Numbered from the stretch's first letter, positions 1 through 7,911 are shown. The stretch is 21,299 nucleotides of DNA from a virus (IMGVR_UViG_3300033978_000435:1-21299); one strand, 5' to 3'. Numbers and translations are program-made. The notes: generated by a model from the letters alone, not told the origin.

Positions 1-126
1 TCAAGCGCAGCGCCGCCGGCCGCCAGCGGGTTGTTCGGATCGTGCGACTGAAAGCCGCGACCGATTCCGAGTCCGATCGCTCGCATCCGGTTTTGCGTGA
101 AGAATGGTTCTCGTTGCTTCGCCATG
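1..126 (-). CDS. Small phage protein of 41 aa, unknown function
   Basis: This is a short complete ORF. It starts at an ATG 12 nt after the stop of the ejection-protein gene and its TGA is the first three bases of the window. A GAAAGG ribosome binding site about 7 nt before the ATG supports translation. The product begins MAKQREPFFTQNRMRAIG and is basic at the N-terminus, with a Gly/Ala-rich end. It has no recognisable domain or membrane segment. It is the last visible gene of the leftward late operon, next to virion-entry genes, so a small virion component or chaperone is possible, but that is only positional inference. Confidence 0.55.
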   Translation of the reverse strand, partial: HGEATRTILHAKPDASDRTRNRSRLSVARSEQPAGGRRRCA

Positions 127-138
127 CCCAGCCTTTCG

Positions 139-1101
139 TTATGCCCAAGTGCCGCCGCCGCTCATGTTGTACTGAGGGCTTCCCGGATTTCCGTAGTTTG
201 ATGGCGGTGGGCCGACTCCCGAGTATGTGCCTCCGGCGGTCGCCGCGCCCATCCCGGCAGAACCAAGCGCGCCAGCAGCAGGTGACATCATGCCAGCAAG
301 ACCAGCGCCGAACATCGCTCCGCCGAACGAACCCATCGCGGAACCGAACGCGCTGGTCATGGCCCCAGCGAGGTTCGCGGCCTGACCTTGGTTTTGGAAC
401 CCGATGTTGTAGCCCTGCTGGATCAGGTTCATCCTGTTTGTCAAGGCTCCCTGCTGCATGTTCGCGATGTTGCCGCTGTAAGTTTGGTAGATGTTGGACA
501 GATTCGTCGCCATCGACTGCTGAATTCCAGACAGGCCTTGACCCATTTGTGCCGACAGCGTCGATAGACCTTGAGCGCGAGAGGCTTCCAGCGAAGACAA
601 CTGGCCGGCGTACTGCTCGCGGATCATGCCTTCCTGCAACGCGCCGCGAGAGCCTATCCCCTCGACGCGCTGCGATCCGAAAGAGGTCTGACCGAGGCCG
701 GTGAATGCGTTGCGAGAGGTCGCCGCCGCCTGCTGCCGCCGCGTCTCCTGCCGTGTCGCCTCGATGCTCGACTCGCGTCCGATGCGCATCTCGCCAAGCG
801 CGCGATCCATGCCTTCGCCGTACTGCTGCCTTGCCTGATCGAAGTACTGCGAAAACGACTGCTCCGCGCGCCGCATCTCCGACCGGTACAAGTCCATGTT
901 CGCGGTGCGTTCTCGCGTGTATTGGTCGAGGATCGGCTCAAACATGCCCTGATACTCGGTGGAAAGTTCCCTGTATTCTTTCTTCGCCTGCTGTGCCAAG
1001 GCATTGAGCGCCCGCCGTCTCGATCGAGCGCCGAATCCGCCGAGGATTCCTCCTCCAGCCAGCAGGCCACCACCAAGAAGCGCCATTGACAATGGTTCCA
1101 T
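139..1101 (-). CDS. Internal virion / DNA-ejection protein (putative)
   Basis: A 320-aa protein. The start is the ATG in a TAATG overlap with the stop of the nozzle gene, with GAGGAGG as a strong ribosome binding site. A longer in-frame reading exists but would run far into the nozzle gene. Residues about 5-30 are Gly/Ala/Leu-rich and hydrophobic (MALLGGGLLAGGGILGGFG) and are followed by RSRRR. Residues about 40-200 are Gln/Glu/Arg-rich and predicted helical or coiled coil. The C-terminal third is Gly/Ala/Met-rich and low in complexity. This layout is typical of podovirus ejection proteins (P22 gp7/gp16/gp20 type) that cross the cell envelope with the DNA. No lytic transglycosylase motif is visible. 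The role is inferred from composition and from its place next to the nozzle gene. Confidence 0.6.
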   Translation of the reverse strand: MEPLSMALLGGGLLAGGGILGGFGARSRRRALNALAQQAKKEYRELSTEYQGMFEPILDQYTRERTANMDLYRSEMRRAEQSFSQYFDQARQQYGEGMDRALGEMRIGRESSIEATRQETRRQQAAATSRNAFTGLGQTSFGSQRVEGIGSRGALQEGMIREQYAGQLSSLEASRAQGLSTLSAQMGQGLSGIQQSMATNLSNIYQTYSGNIANMQQGALTNRMNLIQQGYNIGFQNQGQAANLAGAMTSAFGSAMGSFGGAMFGAGLAGMMSPAAGALGSAGMGAATAGGTYSGVGPPPSNYGNPGSPQYNMSGGGTWA

Positions 1102-3404
1102 TACACGCCTCCTCTGCTCTTTCCGACCTGCGACACCACCACGGACATCCGCTCGACCGACCACGGCTTTCCGTCCGAGGCAACGGTAATGTAGATCGCC
1201 TCCGAGCGAATGCGGCACTTCTTCGCGGTGTTTCGTCCCGGAACGAGCGATCCAATCTCGGTGACGCTCGCCTCGGGGAATGACGCTCCCGACACCAAAG
1301 CGTTGTCGCGGATGTCCGGGGCGACCGGGTCTTGGGTAACGGTGATCATCGCGCCGTCAGGAGACCCCTCATCGGGCGTGATCTGCTCGTACTCGATTTG
1401 GTATACGTTCGGCCCTGTCGAGATCACGCGCTCGATCACCCAGCACGGAGCCACCGAGGCGGCGACATCCCACCGGATGATCCAATCGCCCGGGCCGTTG
1501 TACACGCGGTTGATGCCGGCCACGAATGGATCGGCCTGCGTGTACTGTCCGAACGGCCTAGCCGCGAATCGCCCATCGACGAAGTCGGGACTTGGAGGGG
1601 TAGCCCCGGGGTCTCCCCCGTCATACAGCGGCGCAGAACCCGTGGCTGCGGCGTTCCCCCCGTCGATCACAAGCGGATTGAGGTTGATCACGAACAGGGA
1701 GTCGGTCTGAACGCCAAGCGCGCTCTGCGCCGTGTCACCGGTGGAGACCGACACGATCGGGGCTTCGCTCCGGTCGGTGAAGTTCGACGGAACCTCGTAC
1801 TTGTCATCGGCAAGGTCGATGCGCACCTCGCTGAGCATCGCGCGGTACGGCAACTGACCGATGATCGGGCCGAAGGTCAGGCTGCTCCTTACGAACTGCC
1901 GACGCTGATCCTCGTCGGTCATCTCCTCATTCCACCCATCGACACCGATCGGATACGAGCGGTCGATGATGCTGATGGACTTTGCCCCACCGAGGAACAG
2001 CCGTCCGGAATCGGTTCGCGATGTGCCGACAAAGCATGCGGAGGTCGGGGCGTAGATGTTCGGGTCTGCGAACCGCTGCGGCCAAAACGAATCGGTCTTG
2101 AGGTCGTAGAACAGGTGCAGGCTAGCGTTCTCCACGCCGTTCACGGCCAGCAGAATCCACACGCCTTCCCGGTCGGGGTCGTAGCACAAGCACGGAAACA
2201 CATTTCCGGCATCGATACCACCTAACAGAGACGAGACCGCTTCGCCAACATCAATTGGTTTTGCTGTTGATTCAGAGGTCAGTCCGCCTTCGGTTGTCTG
2301 AGTCTTTGTGTCAGCGCCGGCCCCGCTTCCGCCTTCCGTGGTAATCGCGCGGAGCGTTCCGCCTGCGAGCGGACTTGTCCCGCCGATCGCGGGAGTTCCG
2401 AAGTCGAGCCGGAGGAAGAACGAGTCCAGCCGTCCTGCGCTCACGCGATTGGCACGGTTGAAGTTGAAGTCGTTGGCGTTGATGAAGTACAGCCCATCGC
2501 TCGCAAGGATGAACGACCCCTTCTCCTGCGATTGGCAGAACGCTCGCTGCCCCGTGATTCCAATCGACTTGGTCAGGCTGACAATCTGCGCGTTGGGATC
2601 GAACTCGGGATCGCTGGTCAGAAACGAGAACGAGTTCGTGCATGCGAACATCAGGCCGGTCTGCGCGAATGGGAAGATCGCGACGATGGGGTCGCCCAGC
2701 GTTCCATAGACATCGGTGATTGCGCCACCGATTCCCGAGACAGCACCGATGAAGTCAGTACCTGTCCAGCCATCATCAGACCCGTTTCCGGCGGCGGCGA
2801 CAACCTTGTCGGGAGCGCACGCAAACCACACAGTCGGGGTCTTCTTATACCCAGCGAGAACCACACGAGCGCCCCACCGGCAGATGAGCGTTGCGCGGTT
2901 TCCCGCCGGAGATGACAAAGGATCGGTGTGATACGGCCCTTTGTGGTTTCCGGTTGTCGCACCCCAAACCGAAACGCCTGTCGTGGTGTCGGTCAGAAGA
3001 ACCTTGACATAATGCGTGCCATCGACGAAGTAGAAGTACTCGTTGAACTGCACGCCCTCGACAAGTCCTGTCGCGTTCAACGGCGCAGTTGTTTGACCGG
3101 GAAATTCCGTGGCGGTCGCCGTCAGATTGCTCCGTGGGTCTGCGTAGTAGACCTTTCCGGCGCGGACGAAGATGATCTTCTCGACGAGCGCGCCAGCGAT
3201 GAACGCGCGAAAAGTCCCCATGAACTGCACGCTGCCGAGGTTGTACAACTGCGTGCCGTTGCGCGTGCTGATGCGCGTGCGCCCGTTCCAAATGTCCGAA
3301 GGCATCATGTTGACGCAGGACGGTGTCATGCCCGGAGGGATCGCAGAGAACTGCGATTGCTCCGTGAAGCCCTTGAACGGAAGTTGGACGGGCATGTGGG
3401 TCAT
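1101..3404 (-). CDS. Tail nozzle / tail tubular protein B-like
   Basis: A 767-aa protein, a length near that of podovirus nozzle proteins (T7 gp12 is about 790 aa). The ATG overlaps the fibre-gene stop as ATGA. A second possible ATG lies three codons in. The N-terminus has a pattern seen in nozzle and stabilisation proteins: PGMTPSCVNMMPSDIWNGR, then a repeated-beta region with TRNGTQLYNLGS, and a VRAGKVYYAD blade. The rest is beta-rich with many YFVDG- and WILLAVNG-type strands that suggest a propeller-like fold. The C-terminus ends with a segment typical of virion surface proteins (ITVASDGKPWSVERMSV). No signal peptide or catalytic motif is present. Its position after capsid, adaptor and fibre genes agrees with a tail part. 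Family-level assignment is moderate. Confidence 0.6.
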   Translation of the reverse strand: MTHMPVQLPFKGFTEQSQFSAIPPGMTPSCVNMMPSDIWNGRTRISTRNGTQLYNLGSVQFMGTFRAFIAGALVEKIIFVRAGKVYYADPRSNLTATATEFPGQTTAPLNATGLVEGVQFNEYFYFVDGTHYVKVLLTDTTTGVSVWGATTGNHKGPYHTDPLSSPAGNRATLICRWGARVVLAGYKKTPTVWFACAPDKVVAAAGNGSDDGWTGTDFIGAVSGIGGAITDVYGTLGDPIVAIFPFAQTGLMFACTNSFSFLTSDPEFDPNAQIVSLTKSIGITGQRAFCQSQEKGSFILASDGLYFINANDFNFNRANRVSAGRLDSFFLRLDFGTPAIGGTSPLAGGTLRAITTEGGSGAGADTKTQTTEGGLTSESTAKPIDVGEAVSSLLGGIDAGNVFPCLCYDPDREGVWILLAVNGVENASLHLFYDLKTDSFWPQRFADPNIYAPTSACFVGTSRTDSGRLFLGGAKSISIIDRSYPIGVDGWNEEMTDEDQRRQFVRSSLTFGPIIGQLPYRAMLSEVRIDLADDKYEVPSNFTDRSEAPIVSVSTGDTAQSALGVQTDSLFVINLNPLVIDGGNAAATGSAPLYDGGDPGATPPSPDFVDGRFAARPFGQYTQADPFVAGINRVYNGPGDWIIRWDVAASVAPCWVIERVISTGPNVYQIEYEQITPDEGSPDGAMITVTQDPVAPDIRDNALVSGASFPEASVTEIGSLVPGRNTAKKCRIRSEAIYITVASDGKPWSVERMSVVVSQVGKSRGGV

Positions 3405-4381
3405 GGGAACTTACGCAACGCAAAGATGATGACACCGTCGATGTCTGTTCCCGACCCAAGAGTCCATGCTGAAGACGCGGACGAATATGAAATGGCCGTT
3501 GTGTTTTTCCAGAGGTTGTTTCCGCCTGTTCTGTCAATCTGCAATGCAAACCCATACCAATTTCCAAATGGGTTCCCTCCAACCTTGGCGGTAGCAACCT
3601 GATTCGACGCTGTATCGAAGTTTGTAACCTCCCATGTGATGTTGCCGTCGAGAGACGTGATGTTCTGCGTCCCCGGGCCAACAAACTGAACGATTGCAAT
3701 ACTGATTGCGCTCATGCGAGCAAGATCATCCATTCGCATGACGTGTGAGTGCAACGCCGCCGCAAGCAATGGGCCGTTTGTCACCGACAGTAGGTCAACT
3801 ACCGTAGCGTCGCCCGTCACCGTAGCGTCGCCCGTCACCGTAGCGTTGCCATCGACCGTGGCGTTCCTCTGCACCTCGATGTCGCGCACCTTTGCATCGA
3901 CACCTTCGGCGTTGTCAACTCCCCACAGGTTCTGCGGTGTCCACGGTCTCCAAGGCGGTGTCTGCGTCGAGTCGTAGATTCGCGCGTACGACTTTTGCGG
4001 CTGCGTGCCGTCACCGTCAGTCCACAGATGTTGGACAACGACCGATCCGAATGGAAGCACCATCAGGTTGATGCCACCGTCAGCGGCCTTGATGTCGATC
4101 GGAGCAGCAGGAAGCACGCCGCCCGTAATCGACGCGATGCCGGCGTACCGGTACAAACCCATCACACGCATCGACGGATCGTCGATATCGACATTCGGAG
4201 ATGCAAAGTACGGCAGCGTTCCGCCAAGCCACGGGAGCGCCGGCCAGTTGCTCGACCCATCGCCGATCTTGATCTGCTTCAGCGTGGTGTCGAGTCCGAA
4301 CTCGCCTGCGGCAAGAGTTGGCGGCGTTCCGGCCGCCCAGTTGGTGGACGTGTCGCGGCGGACTTGAATCTTCGCGGTCAT
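3401..4381 (-). CDS. Tail fibre / receptor-binding protein with Mtd-like N-terminal domain
   Basis: A 326-aa protein with a GAGGAG site before its ATG, 3 nt after the lipoprotein stop. Residues about 5-50 match the N-terminal domain of Mtd-type fibres: IQVRRDTSTNWAAG, then TLAAGEFGLDT, KQIKIGDGSSNWPALPW. In known phages this domain anchors trimeric fibres to the tail. Residues about 170-195 form four hexapeptide repeats (ATVTGD-like) that probably make a short beta-helical or triple-spiral shaft. The rest ends in an Asn/Trp/Ser-rich C-terminal domain with NPFGNWYGFALQ and a final LRKFP. The C-terminus is the likely receptor-binding part. No reverse transcriptase or template repeat is seen, so this is not evidence for a diversity-generating retroelement. 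Confidence 0.75.
   Translation of the reverse strand: MTAKIQVRRDTSTNWAAGTPPTLAAGEFGLDTTLKQIKIGDGSSNWPALPWLGGTLPYFASPNVDIDDPSMRVMGLYRYAGIASITGGVLPAAPIDIKAADGGINLMVLPFGSVVVQHLWTDGDGTQPQKSYARIYDSTQTPPWRPWTPQNLWGVDNAEGVDAKVRDIEVQRNATVDGNATVTGDATVTGDATVVDLLSVTNGPLLAAALHSHVMRMDDLARMSAISIAIVQFVGPGTQNITSLDGNITWEVTNFDTASNQVATAKVGGNPFGNWYGFALQIDRTGGNNLWKNTTAISYSSASSAWTLGSGTDIDGVIIFALRKFP
3801..3872 (-). repeat. Four 18-bp tandem units inside the fibre gene
   Basis: The unit accgtagcgtcgcccgtc occurs twice exactly (3801-3818, 3819-3836) and then in two diverged copies (3837-3854, 3855-3872). It encodes an A-T-V-T-G-D hexapeptide in the fibre frame, so it is a coding repeat. Copy number could vary by slippage and change shaft length. 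Confidence 0.85.
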
Positions 4382-4384
4382 CAG

Positions 4385-4609
4385 TCACTCCTCTACGAAA
4401 CTCGGCGGAACCGCGTACCACCCCTCAGGAATGGAGACGCGGTTTGTTCCCAACACCCACTCTCCGCCCTCACGGGCGTAGATTCTCCCCTTCGTTTCCG
4501 GGCCGATCCTGATCGGACTTGACTCCGGAACGAGGATCGTCCGCGCGGCGCATCCAATCGCGGATGCTCCTGCCAGCGCGGCCAAGAGCATCGCGATCAG
4601 AAGTCGCAT
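4385..4609 (-). CDS. Small lipoprotein, outer-spanin-like
   Basis: A 74-aa protein. Residues 1-20 form a signal peptide: MRLLIAMLLAALAGASAIGC, with an AIGC lipobox whose Cys20 would be lipidated. The mature part is about 55 aa (ARTILVPESSPIRIGPETK, then GEWVLGTNRVSIPEGWYAVPP) and resembles small phage lipoproteins found beside lysis genes. The gene starts inside the preceding ORF in the +1 frame, the layout of Rz/Rz1 spanin genes. The ribosome binding site is weak, which fits translational coupling. The same frame extends upstream to an ATG at 4696, which would bury the signal peptide, so I prefer the 4609 start. A lipoprotein is clear from sequence; an outer-membrane spanin role is inference. 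Confidence 0.65.
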   Translation of the reverse strand: MRLLIAMLLAALAGASAIGCAARTILVPESSPIRIGPETKGRIYAREGGEWVLGTNRVSIPEGWYAVPPSFVEE

Positions 4610-4691
4610 CCGTGCTGATGTGTGGACGCTCCAACAAGCATTGCATCCACTTGAGTAGTGCGCCAAGGATTCCCGCGATGAAGTCGGACAC
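4470..4691 (-). CDS. Small protein with N-terminal hydrophobic segment, overlaps the lipoprotein gene
   Basis: A 73-aa ORF starting at a GTG. AAAGGG lies 8 nt upstream, a better spacing than for the ATG at 4696. Residues 3-20 (DFIAGILGALLKWMQCLL) form a hydrophobic or amphipathic helix. The rest is hydrophilic and charged (ERPHISTDATSDRDALG, then RSIRDWMRRADD). The C-terminal two thirds overlaps the lipoprotein gene in another frame, so the two cannot evolve independently there. It could be a short inner-membrane partner of the lipoprotein (inner-spanin-like), though it is much shorter than Rz (153 aa). I recognise the general type as a small phage protein of lysis regions but cannot assign a family. 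Confidence 0.5.
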   Translation of the reverse strand: MSDFIAGILGALLKWMQCLLERPHISTDATSDRDALGRAGRSIRDWMRRADDPRSGVKSDQDRPGNEGENLRP

Positions 4692-4695
4692 GGCA

Positions 4696-4908
4696 TCAGC
4701 CCTTTACTCCGGCATCTTCGCTGCTGACGTTGTTGTCACGGGCAAACAAACCAACAATTCCCGACATGATCGCAGCCAATGCAATCTCAAAGTTCGGAAC
4801 TGTTGAAGGGTCGCCGTCAAACTGAGCCTGCACGACCGATGCGATTGCGATAACGATGGCGGCAACGCCGGCGGTTGTGGTCTTCCAAGACTTCTTCATC
4901 TGTTTCAT
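4696..4908 (-). CDS. Small membrane protein, holin-like
   Basis: A 70-aa protein. AAGAGGAA precedes its ATG at 4908; a second ATG is three codons in. It overlaps the upstream gene as ATGA. It opens with MKKSWKTTTAGVAAIVIAI, followed by a loop with DGDPSTVPN, a second hydrophobic stretch (EIALAAIMSGIVGLFA), and a hydrophilic end RDNNVSSEDAG. Two hydrophobic segments in 70 residues fit a class II type holin. This KSWKTT...ARDNNVSSE pattern is common in phage lysis regions. Its neighbours are another membrane protein and a lipoprotein. Function as the pore former is likely but unproven. Confidence 0.65.
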   Translation of the reverse strand: MKQMKKSWKTTTAGVAAIVIAIASVVQAQFDGDPSTVPNFEIALAAIMSGIVGLFARDNNVSSEDAGVKG

Positions 4909-5165
4909 CTGTTGATTCCTCTTAGGTTTGTCTCGATATCCGTCAGCCTGCGCTCGATCCCGTTGATCCGCTCTCCGCTGACGGCGTTCAATGTCCGCAT
5001 CTCTCCCTTGACCTCGACGATCTGCGTCTCGATGCCCGTGGCGATCGATCCTAATTTCCAGCCCACGCCAAGTATGGCGCTCACGATCGTGATCAGCGAC
5101 ACGATGGCTGCGAGCATCATGTGCGGCGGTGCGGTTCGGGAACTCCTGTTGCTCTCGTCGGTCAT
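4905..5165 (-). CDS. Membrane-anchored coiled-coil protein of the lysis cluster
   Basis: An 86-aa protein. It starts at an ATG overlapping the adaptor stop (ATGA), with GAGGC upstream. Residues 1-15 are polar (MTDESNRSSRTAPPH). Residues about 16-42 form one transmembrane helix (MMLAAIVSLITIVSAILGVG). Residues about 45-86 form a heptad-patterned coiled coil with Ile/Leu/Val spacing (IETQIVEVKGEMRTL, INGIERRLTDIETNL). One TM helix plus a periplasmic or cytoplasmic coiled coil resembles XhlA-type haemolysin/holin accessory proteins or an inner spanin. I cannot choose between them from sequence. Location between virion and holin-like genes supports a lysis role. Confidence 0.55.
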   Translation of the reverse strand: MTDESNRSSRTAPPHMMLAAIVSLITIVSAILGVGWKLGSIATGIETQIVEVKGEMRTLNAVSGERINGIERRLTDIETNLRGINR

Positions 5166-5938
5166 TGCACAAAGCCTCTTCGGTAGCGGACGGGGTCGGC
5201 GACGAAGGCTCCAGCGCGCACCGGCGGAAGCCTCCCGTAGTCTCGCTGCGCAATGCCGTCCTTGGTGGCGGCCGCGTTCCAAACCGGCCCGTTGTCGATC
5301 TCGATCAGGCGCGCGGCGAGACCCTCGTCTTCGTAGGCAACGGCGAACGCGCGGCAGTATGCGATCAAGAGAGACTCGACGAACGGAGGCACGGGGATGA
5401 TGTAGGTGTCGGGGGTAACCGCGTCCGTCTCACCCGAGACGGCCGTCCACCCCGCCCGGTAGCGGATGATGATGGCATCGGTCGTGGTGGCCTGCGGGGT
5501 CGGATACAGGTCGAGTCGCGGCGCGGGGAACGCCGTGCCGGGGACGATCGGCGTTGCCGGTGTCACGCCGTCCTGCGCCCACGGCCGCGTCAGCGCGGCG
5601 TAGTACACGCTGTCGAGCAACGCCGGAGCCATGCTGTTGCGGAAGAGTTCGATCTGCTCGGGTGTCGTGAGTTCGACGCGCCAACCGAGTCCGGCCTTGC
5701 TGACGAGCGAGATGATGTCCTCGGCATCGCCCGGGAGCGCCGCCCAGTTCTGATTTGCGACGAGCGACAGCGGACGGCCGGTGCGCTCGCGGAACCGCCA
5801 CGCCTTCGTGAACAGGTAGTTGCCGGCCTGATTGACTATCTCGGCGATCCGCTGGTTGTGCGTGACACCGCTGACGATCGACGGTTGGCCGCCGAGCGCG
5901 AGGAGAATGTGCTGCTTGAGGCCGCCGTAGGTAAGCAT
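5162..5938 (-). CDS. Head-tail adaptor (connector) protein
   Basis: A 258-aa protein. It begins MLTYGGLKQHILLALGG, then NQRIAEIVNQAGNYLFTKAWRFRER. This helical N-terminus followed by a mixed region with RPLSLVANQNWAALPGDAED and a YPTPQATTTDAIIIRYRAGW strand pair is typical of podovirus adaptor proteins (T7 gp11 or P22 gp4-like roles), which bind under the portal and receive the nozzle. It comes after the capsid and decoration genes and before the nozzle gene, as expected. There is no convincing Shine-Dalgarno site before the ATG; instead a strong hairpin ends 7 nt upstream. The exact family is not certain. Confidence 0.65.
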   Translation of the reverse strand: MLTYGGLKQHILLALGGQPSIVSGVTHNQRIAEIVNQAGNYLFTKAWRFRERTGRPLSLVANQNWAALPGDAEDIISLVSKAGLGWRVELTTPEQIELFRNSMAPALLDSVYYAALTRPWAQDGVTPATPIVPGTAFPAPRLDLYPTPQATTTDAIIIRYRAGWTAVSGETDAVTPDTYIIPVPPFVESLLIAYCRAFAVAYEDEGLAARLIEIDNGPVWNAAATKDGIAQRDYGRLPPVRAGAFVADPVRYRRGFVQ

Positions 5939-5944
5939 GGAAGC

Positions 5945-5972
5945 GGCTGGCCGTGGTTTCCCACGGCCAGCC
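5945..5972 (-). promoter_or_regulatory. Strong RNA hairpin with GAAA tetraloop before the adaptor start
   Basis: Perfect 12-bp stem (GGCTGGCCGTGG with CCACGGCCAGCC). On the transcribed strand the loop is GAAA, a GNRA tetraloop. There is no T-run, so it is not a classical intrinsic terminator. It lies after the decoration gene and 6 nt before the adaptor ATG, where a ribosome binding site would be. It could protect the 3' end of capsid mRNA, partly stop transcription, or lower adaptor translation. Confidence 0.75.
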
Positions 5973-5988
5973 GGTAGTTGGTGTCAGG

Positions 5989-6540
5989 TCACGCGCCGCC
6001 AGTTGCGAACTGGTAGCCGTTGATCAGCACGGTCATCAGCGATGCAGTCACGGGCGCACCCGTGGTGACCGTGGTGAAGCCGATCGCCATCGGTGCGCCC
6101 TGCGCCGCCACAGCGGCCACACCGAGCGTCGAAACGAGAACGCCAGCACCGTTCGTAAGAACGGTGACTCCGGCGGTGATCGGAGATGTCGAGAGAGTCG
6201 TGACCTTTGCTTGGCAAAGGCCGGCAACGCAAATCTTGACGCGATTGCCTGCGGTGGCGGCTTCAAGAACCACGCCGAAGATGCCACCCTTTCCGGTCTG
6301 CGTGGTCGAAGCACTTCCAGCCGCGCCGGCGACCGACAGAACCACGACATTGAAGGGGTTCTTCTTGTCATCGAGGTCGTTGATCTTCGTGAGGTCGGTG
6401 TAGGTGGTGTTCGACCCCGAAAGGTCGAACATGACGAGATCGCCAACGGCAAGGTTCACCGCTGCGATCGGGGCCACGCAAACCTGATGCGGCGTGAGGC
6501 CGCCGAGGTTTCCTGCGGGAGTGATGAGTCCGGGAATCAT
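5989..6540 (-). CDS. Capsid decoration / head-stabilising protein (putative)
   Basis: A 183-aa protein with AAGGAGG before its ATG. It follows the major capsid gene by 36 bp. The sequence is Gly/Ala/Thr/Val-rich and predicted all-beta: MIPGLITPAGNLGG, VGDLVMFDLSG, GGIFGVVLEAATAGNRV, then a repeat-like end with GAPMAIGFTTVTTGAPV. The GDLVMFD...GKGGIFGVVLEAA pattern is like DUF2190-type capsid cement proteins that bind the outer capsid. It has no transmembrane segment or enzyme motif. Placement right after the capsid gene is the strongest support. Confidence 0.6.
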   Translation of the reverse strand: MIPGLITPAGNLGGLTPHQVCVAPIAAVNLAVGDLVMFDLSGSNTTYTDLTKINDLDDKKNPFNVVVLSVAGAAGSASTTQTGKGGIFGVVLEAATAGNRVKICVAGLCQAKVTTLSTSPITAGVTVLTNGAGVLVSTLGVAAVAAQGAPMAIGFTTVTTGAPVTASLMTVLINGYQFATGGA

Positions 6541-6576
6541 GTGTGTGTCCCTCCTTGGGGATCAGTTGTTTGTGGA

Positions 6577-7911
6577 TCAGGTCTTCGCGAAGATGGGCGC
6601 GACGATGCCGTGGCGCTGACGGCTGTTGCAGAAGAGGTTGCTCCAGCAGTCAACCGGCTGCACATAGGTGAACGGCTGGTTGGGGTGACGCATGACCTCG
6701 TGCTGCTTGAAGTAGCGCCGGCTGTGGAAAATCGGCGTGAGGTAGTTGCCGTTCACGAAGAAGAAGCGCGGAGCCTTCACGATCGTGTTGGCTCCGGATT
6801 CCGAACCGAACCGGTTGAACGCTCCGGCTGTCGCGGTCACGCCGTTGTATCCACCGATGTTCTGAGTCACCGCGCCGCTATGGGCGGGGAAAATTTCTGC
6901 CGTGTCAAGGTCGGAGCAGTAAGTCACATCGATGCCGGCATATGCCGGGCTGCTGTACGAAGCGTCCTGATAGGACACGAGCGTGTCGTTGCTCAGGCGC
7001 AGCGCGTTGCGGTAAATCTGAACGCCCTGCCGGCTGGTGAGGATCATCTGCCGGTTGAGGTTGTCGTTCTCAAAGTACTGCTGGCGGGTGCTTGGAGCCT
7101 CATACTTGAGACGCATGAACATCAAGTCCATCGCGTTGAACAGGTTTGAGATGCTGACACCAACGCGGTCTGCTGCGCTTTGGTTGTAGACCGTCAAATC
7201 GTCTAACGTCACGACACGGTCGTTTCCCCAGTTCGTGCCGAGTGGAGTCAACCGGTCATCCGAAGCGTCGTACAGTTCCAGCAAATTCGTCCAGCGGTTC
7301 TCCGTGAACGGAGAGATGCGCATGACGGTGTGCGAGGCGTTGCTCGATGCGGTGTACGGAGCCTGACCACGAAGGCCAAGAGCGCCGCCGAGGAATTGGC
7401 CGACTTCGGTGAGGAAGAACGGAAGCGAGTACGGCAACTTGCCGTTGTCGCTCTCCATCTGCGCGATGGACGGAGCAGCCCACAGGTCTTCTTCGAACCC
7501 GTTGAGCATGCTCGTCCACATGCGCTGCTCCTTGATGCGCTTCAGCCGCTTGTAGGCGACCTTGGTGCTAGAAGAGGTCTCGCCGGTGTTGAGTTCGACC
7601 TCGGTGTCCGTCCACGACATGTGGTCGATGTGGAAGCGCCACGGCGCGCGCACATAGTCGGTCACCTGCGGGTTGCGCCAAACGAAGGTGTCGTTCGGCT
7701 GGTAGTGGTCGTAGGTGCGCGAGTCATCGAACATGATGACATCGCGGATTTCCGTGCCGCCTTGAATCGTCTGCTCCTTGCTCTTGCCCTTGAGCAGACG
7801 GCTGAAGGCGTAGGTGTTCTTGACAGCCTCGTTGATGACTTGATCGGCGCTCGTCAGGTATGACGGCCCGGTTGTGGTCATAAAGTCGTTGAAGGTGGAA
7901 ATTGCAGGCAT
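6577..7911 (-). CDS. Major capsid protein
   Basis: A 444-aa protein starting at an ATG with GAGGG upstream, 15 nt after the scaffold stop. It opens MPAISTFNDFMTTTGPSYL, then VINEAVKNTYAFSRLLKGK and EQTIQGGTEIRDVIMFDDS, a pattern typical of HK97-fold coat proteins of several podoviruses. Later stretches (SRQGVQIYRNALRLSND, AGIDVTYCSDLD, KAPRFFFVNGNYLTPIFHS) fit the P-domain and core beta strands. No N-terminal scaffold fusion is present; the scaffold is a separate upstream gene. The order portal, scaffold, capsid, decoration is the usual head module. The HK97 fold is inferred from family resemblance. Confidence 0.85.
   Translation of the reverse strand: MPAISTFNDFMTTTGPSYLTSADQVINEAVKNTYAFSRLLKGKSKEQTIQGGTEIRDVIMFDDSRTYDHYQPNDTFVWRNPQVTDYVRAPWRFHIDHMSWTDTEVELNTGETSSSTKVAYKRLKRIKEQRMWTSMLNGFEEDLWAAPSIAQMESDNGKLPYSLPFFLTEVGQFLGGALGLRGQAPYTASSNASHTVMRISPFTENRWTNLLELYDASDDRLTPLGTNWGNDRVVTLDDLTVYNQSAADRVGVSISNLFNAMDLMFMRLKYEAPSTRQQYFENDNLNRQMILTSRQGVQIYRNALRLSNDTLVSYQDASYSSPAYAGIDVTYCSDLDTAEIFPAHSGAVTQNIGGYNGVTATAGAFNRFGSESGANTIVKAPRFFFVNGNYLTPIFHSRRYFKQHEVMRHPNQPFTYVQPVDCWSNLFCNSRQRHGIVAPIFAKT

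Noticed and set aside
3801-3872. Possible CRISPR-like or other repeat array
   Set aside because: Units are contiguous without spacers and keep the fibre reading frame.
3401-4381. Diversity-generating retroelement
   Set aside because: Only the fibre N-terminus resembles Mtd. No reverse transcriptase or template repeat in the window.
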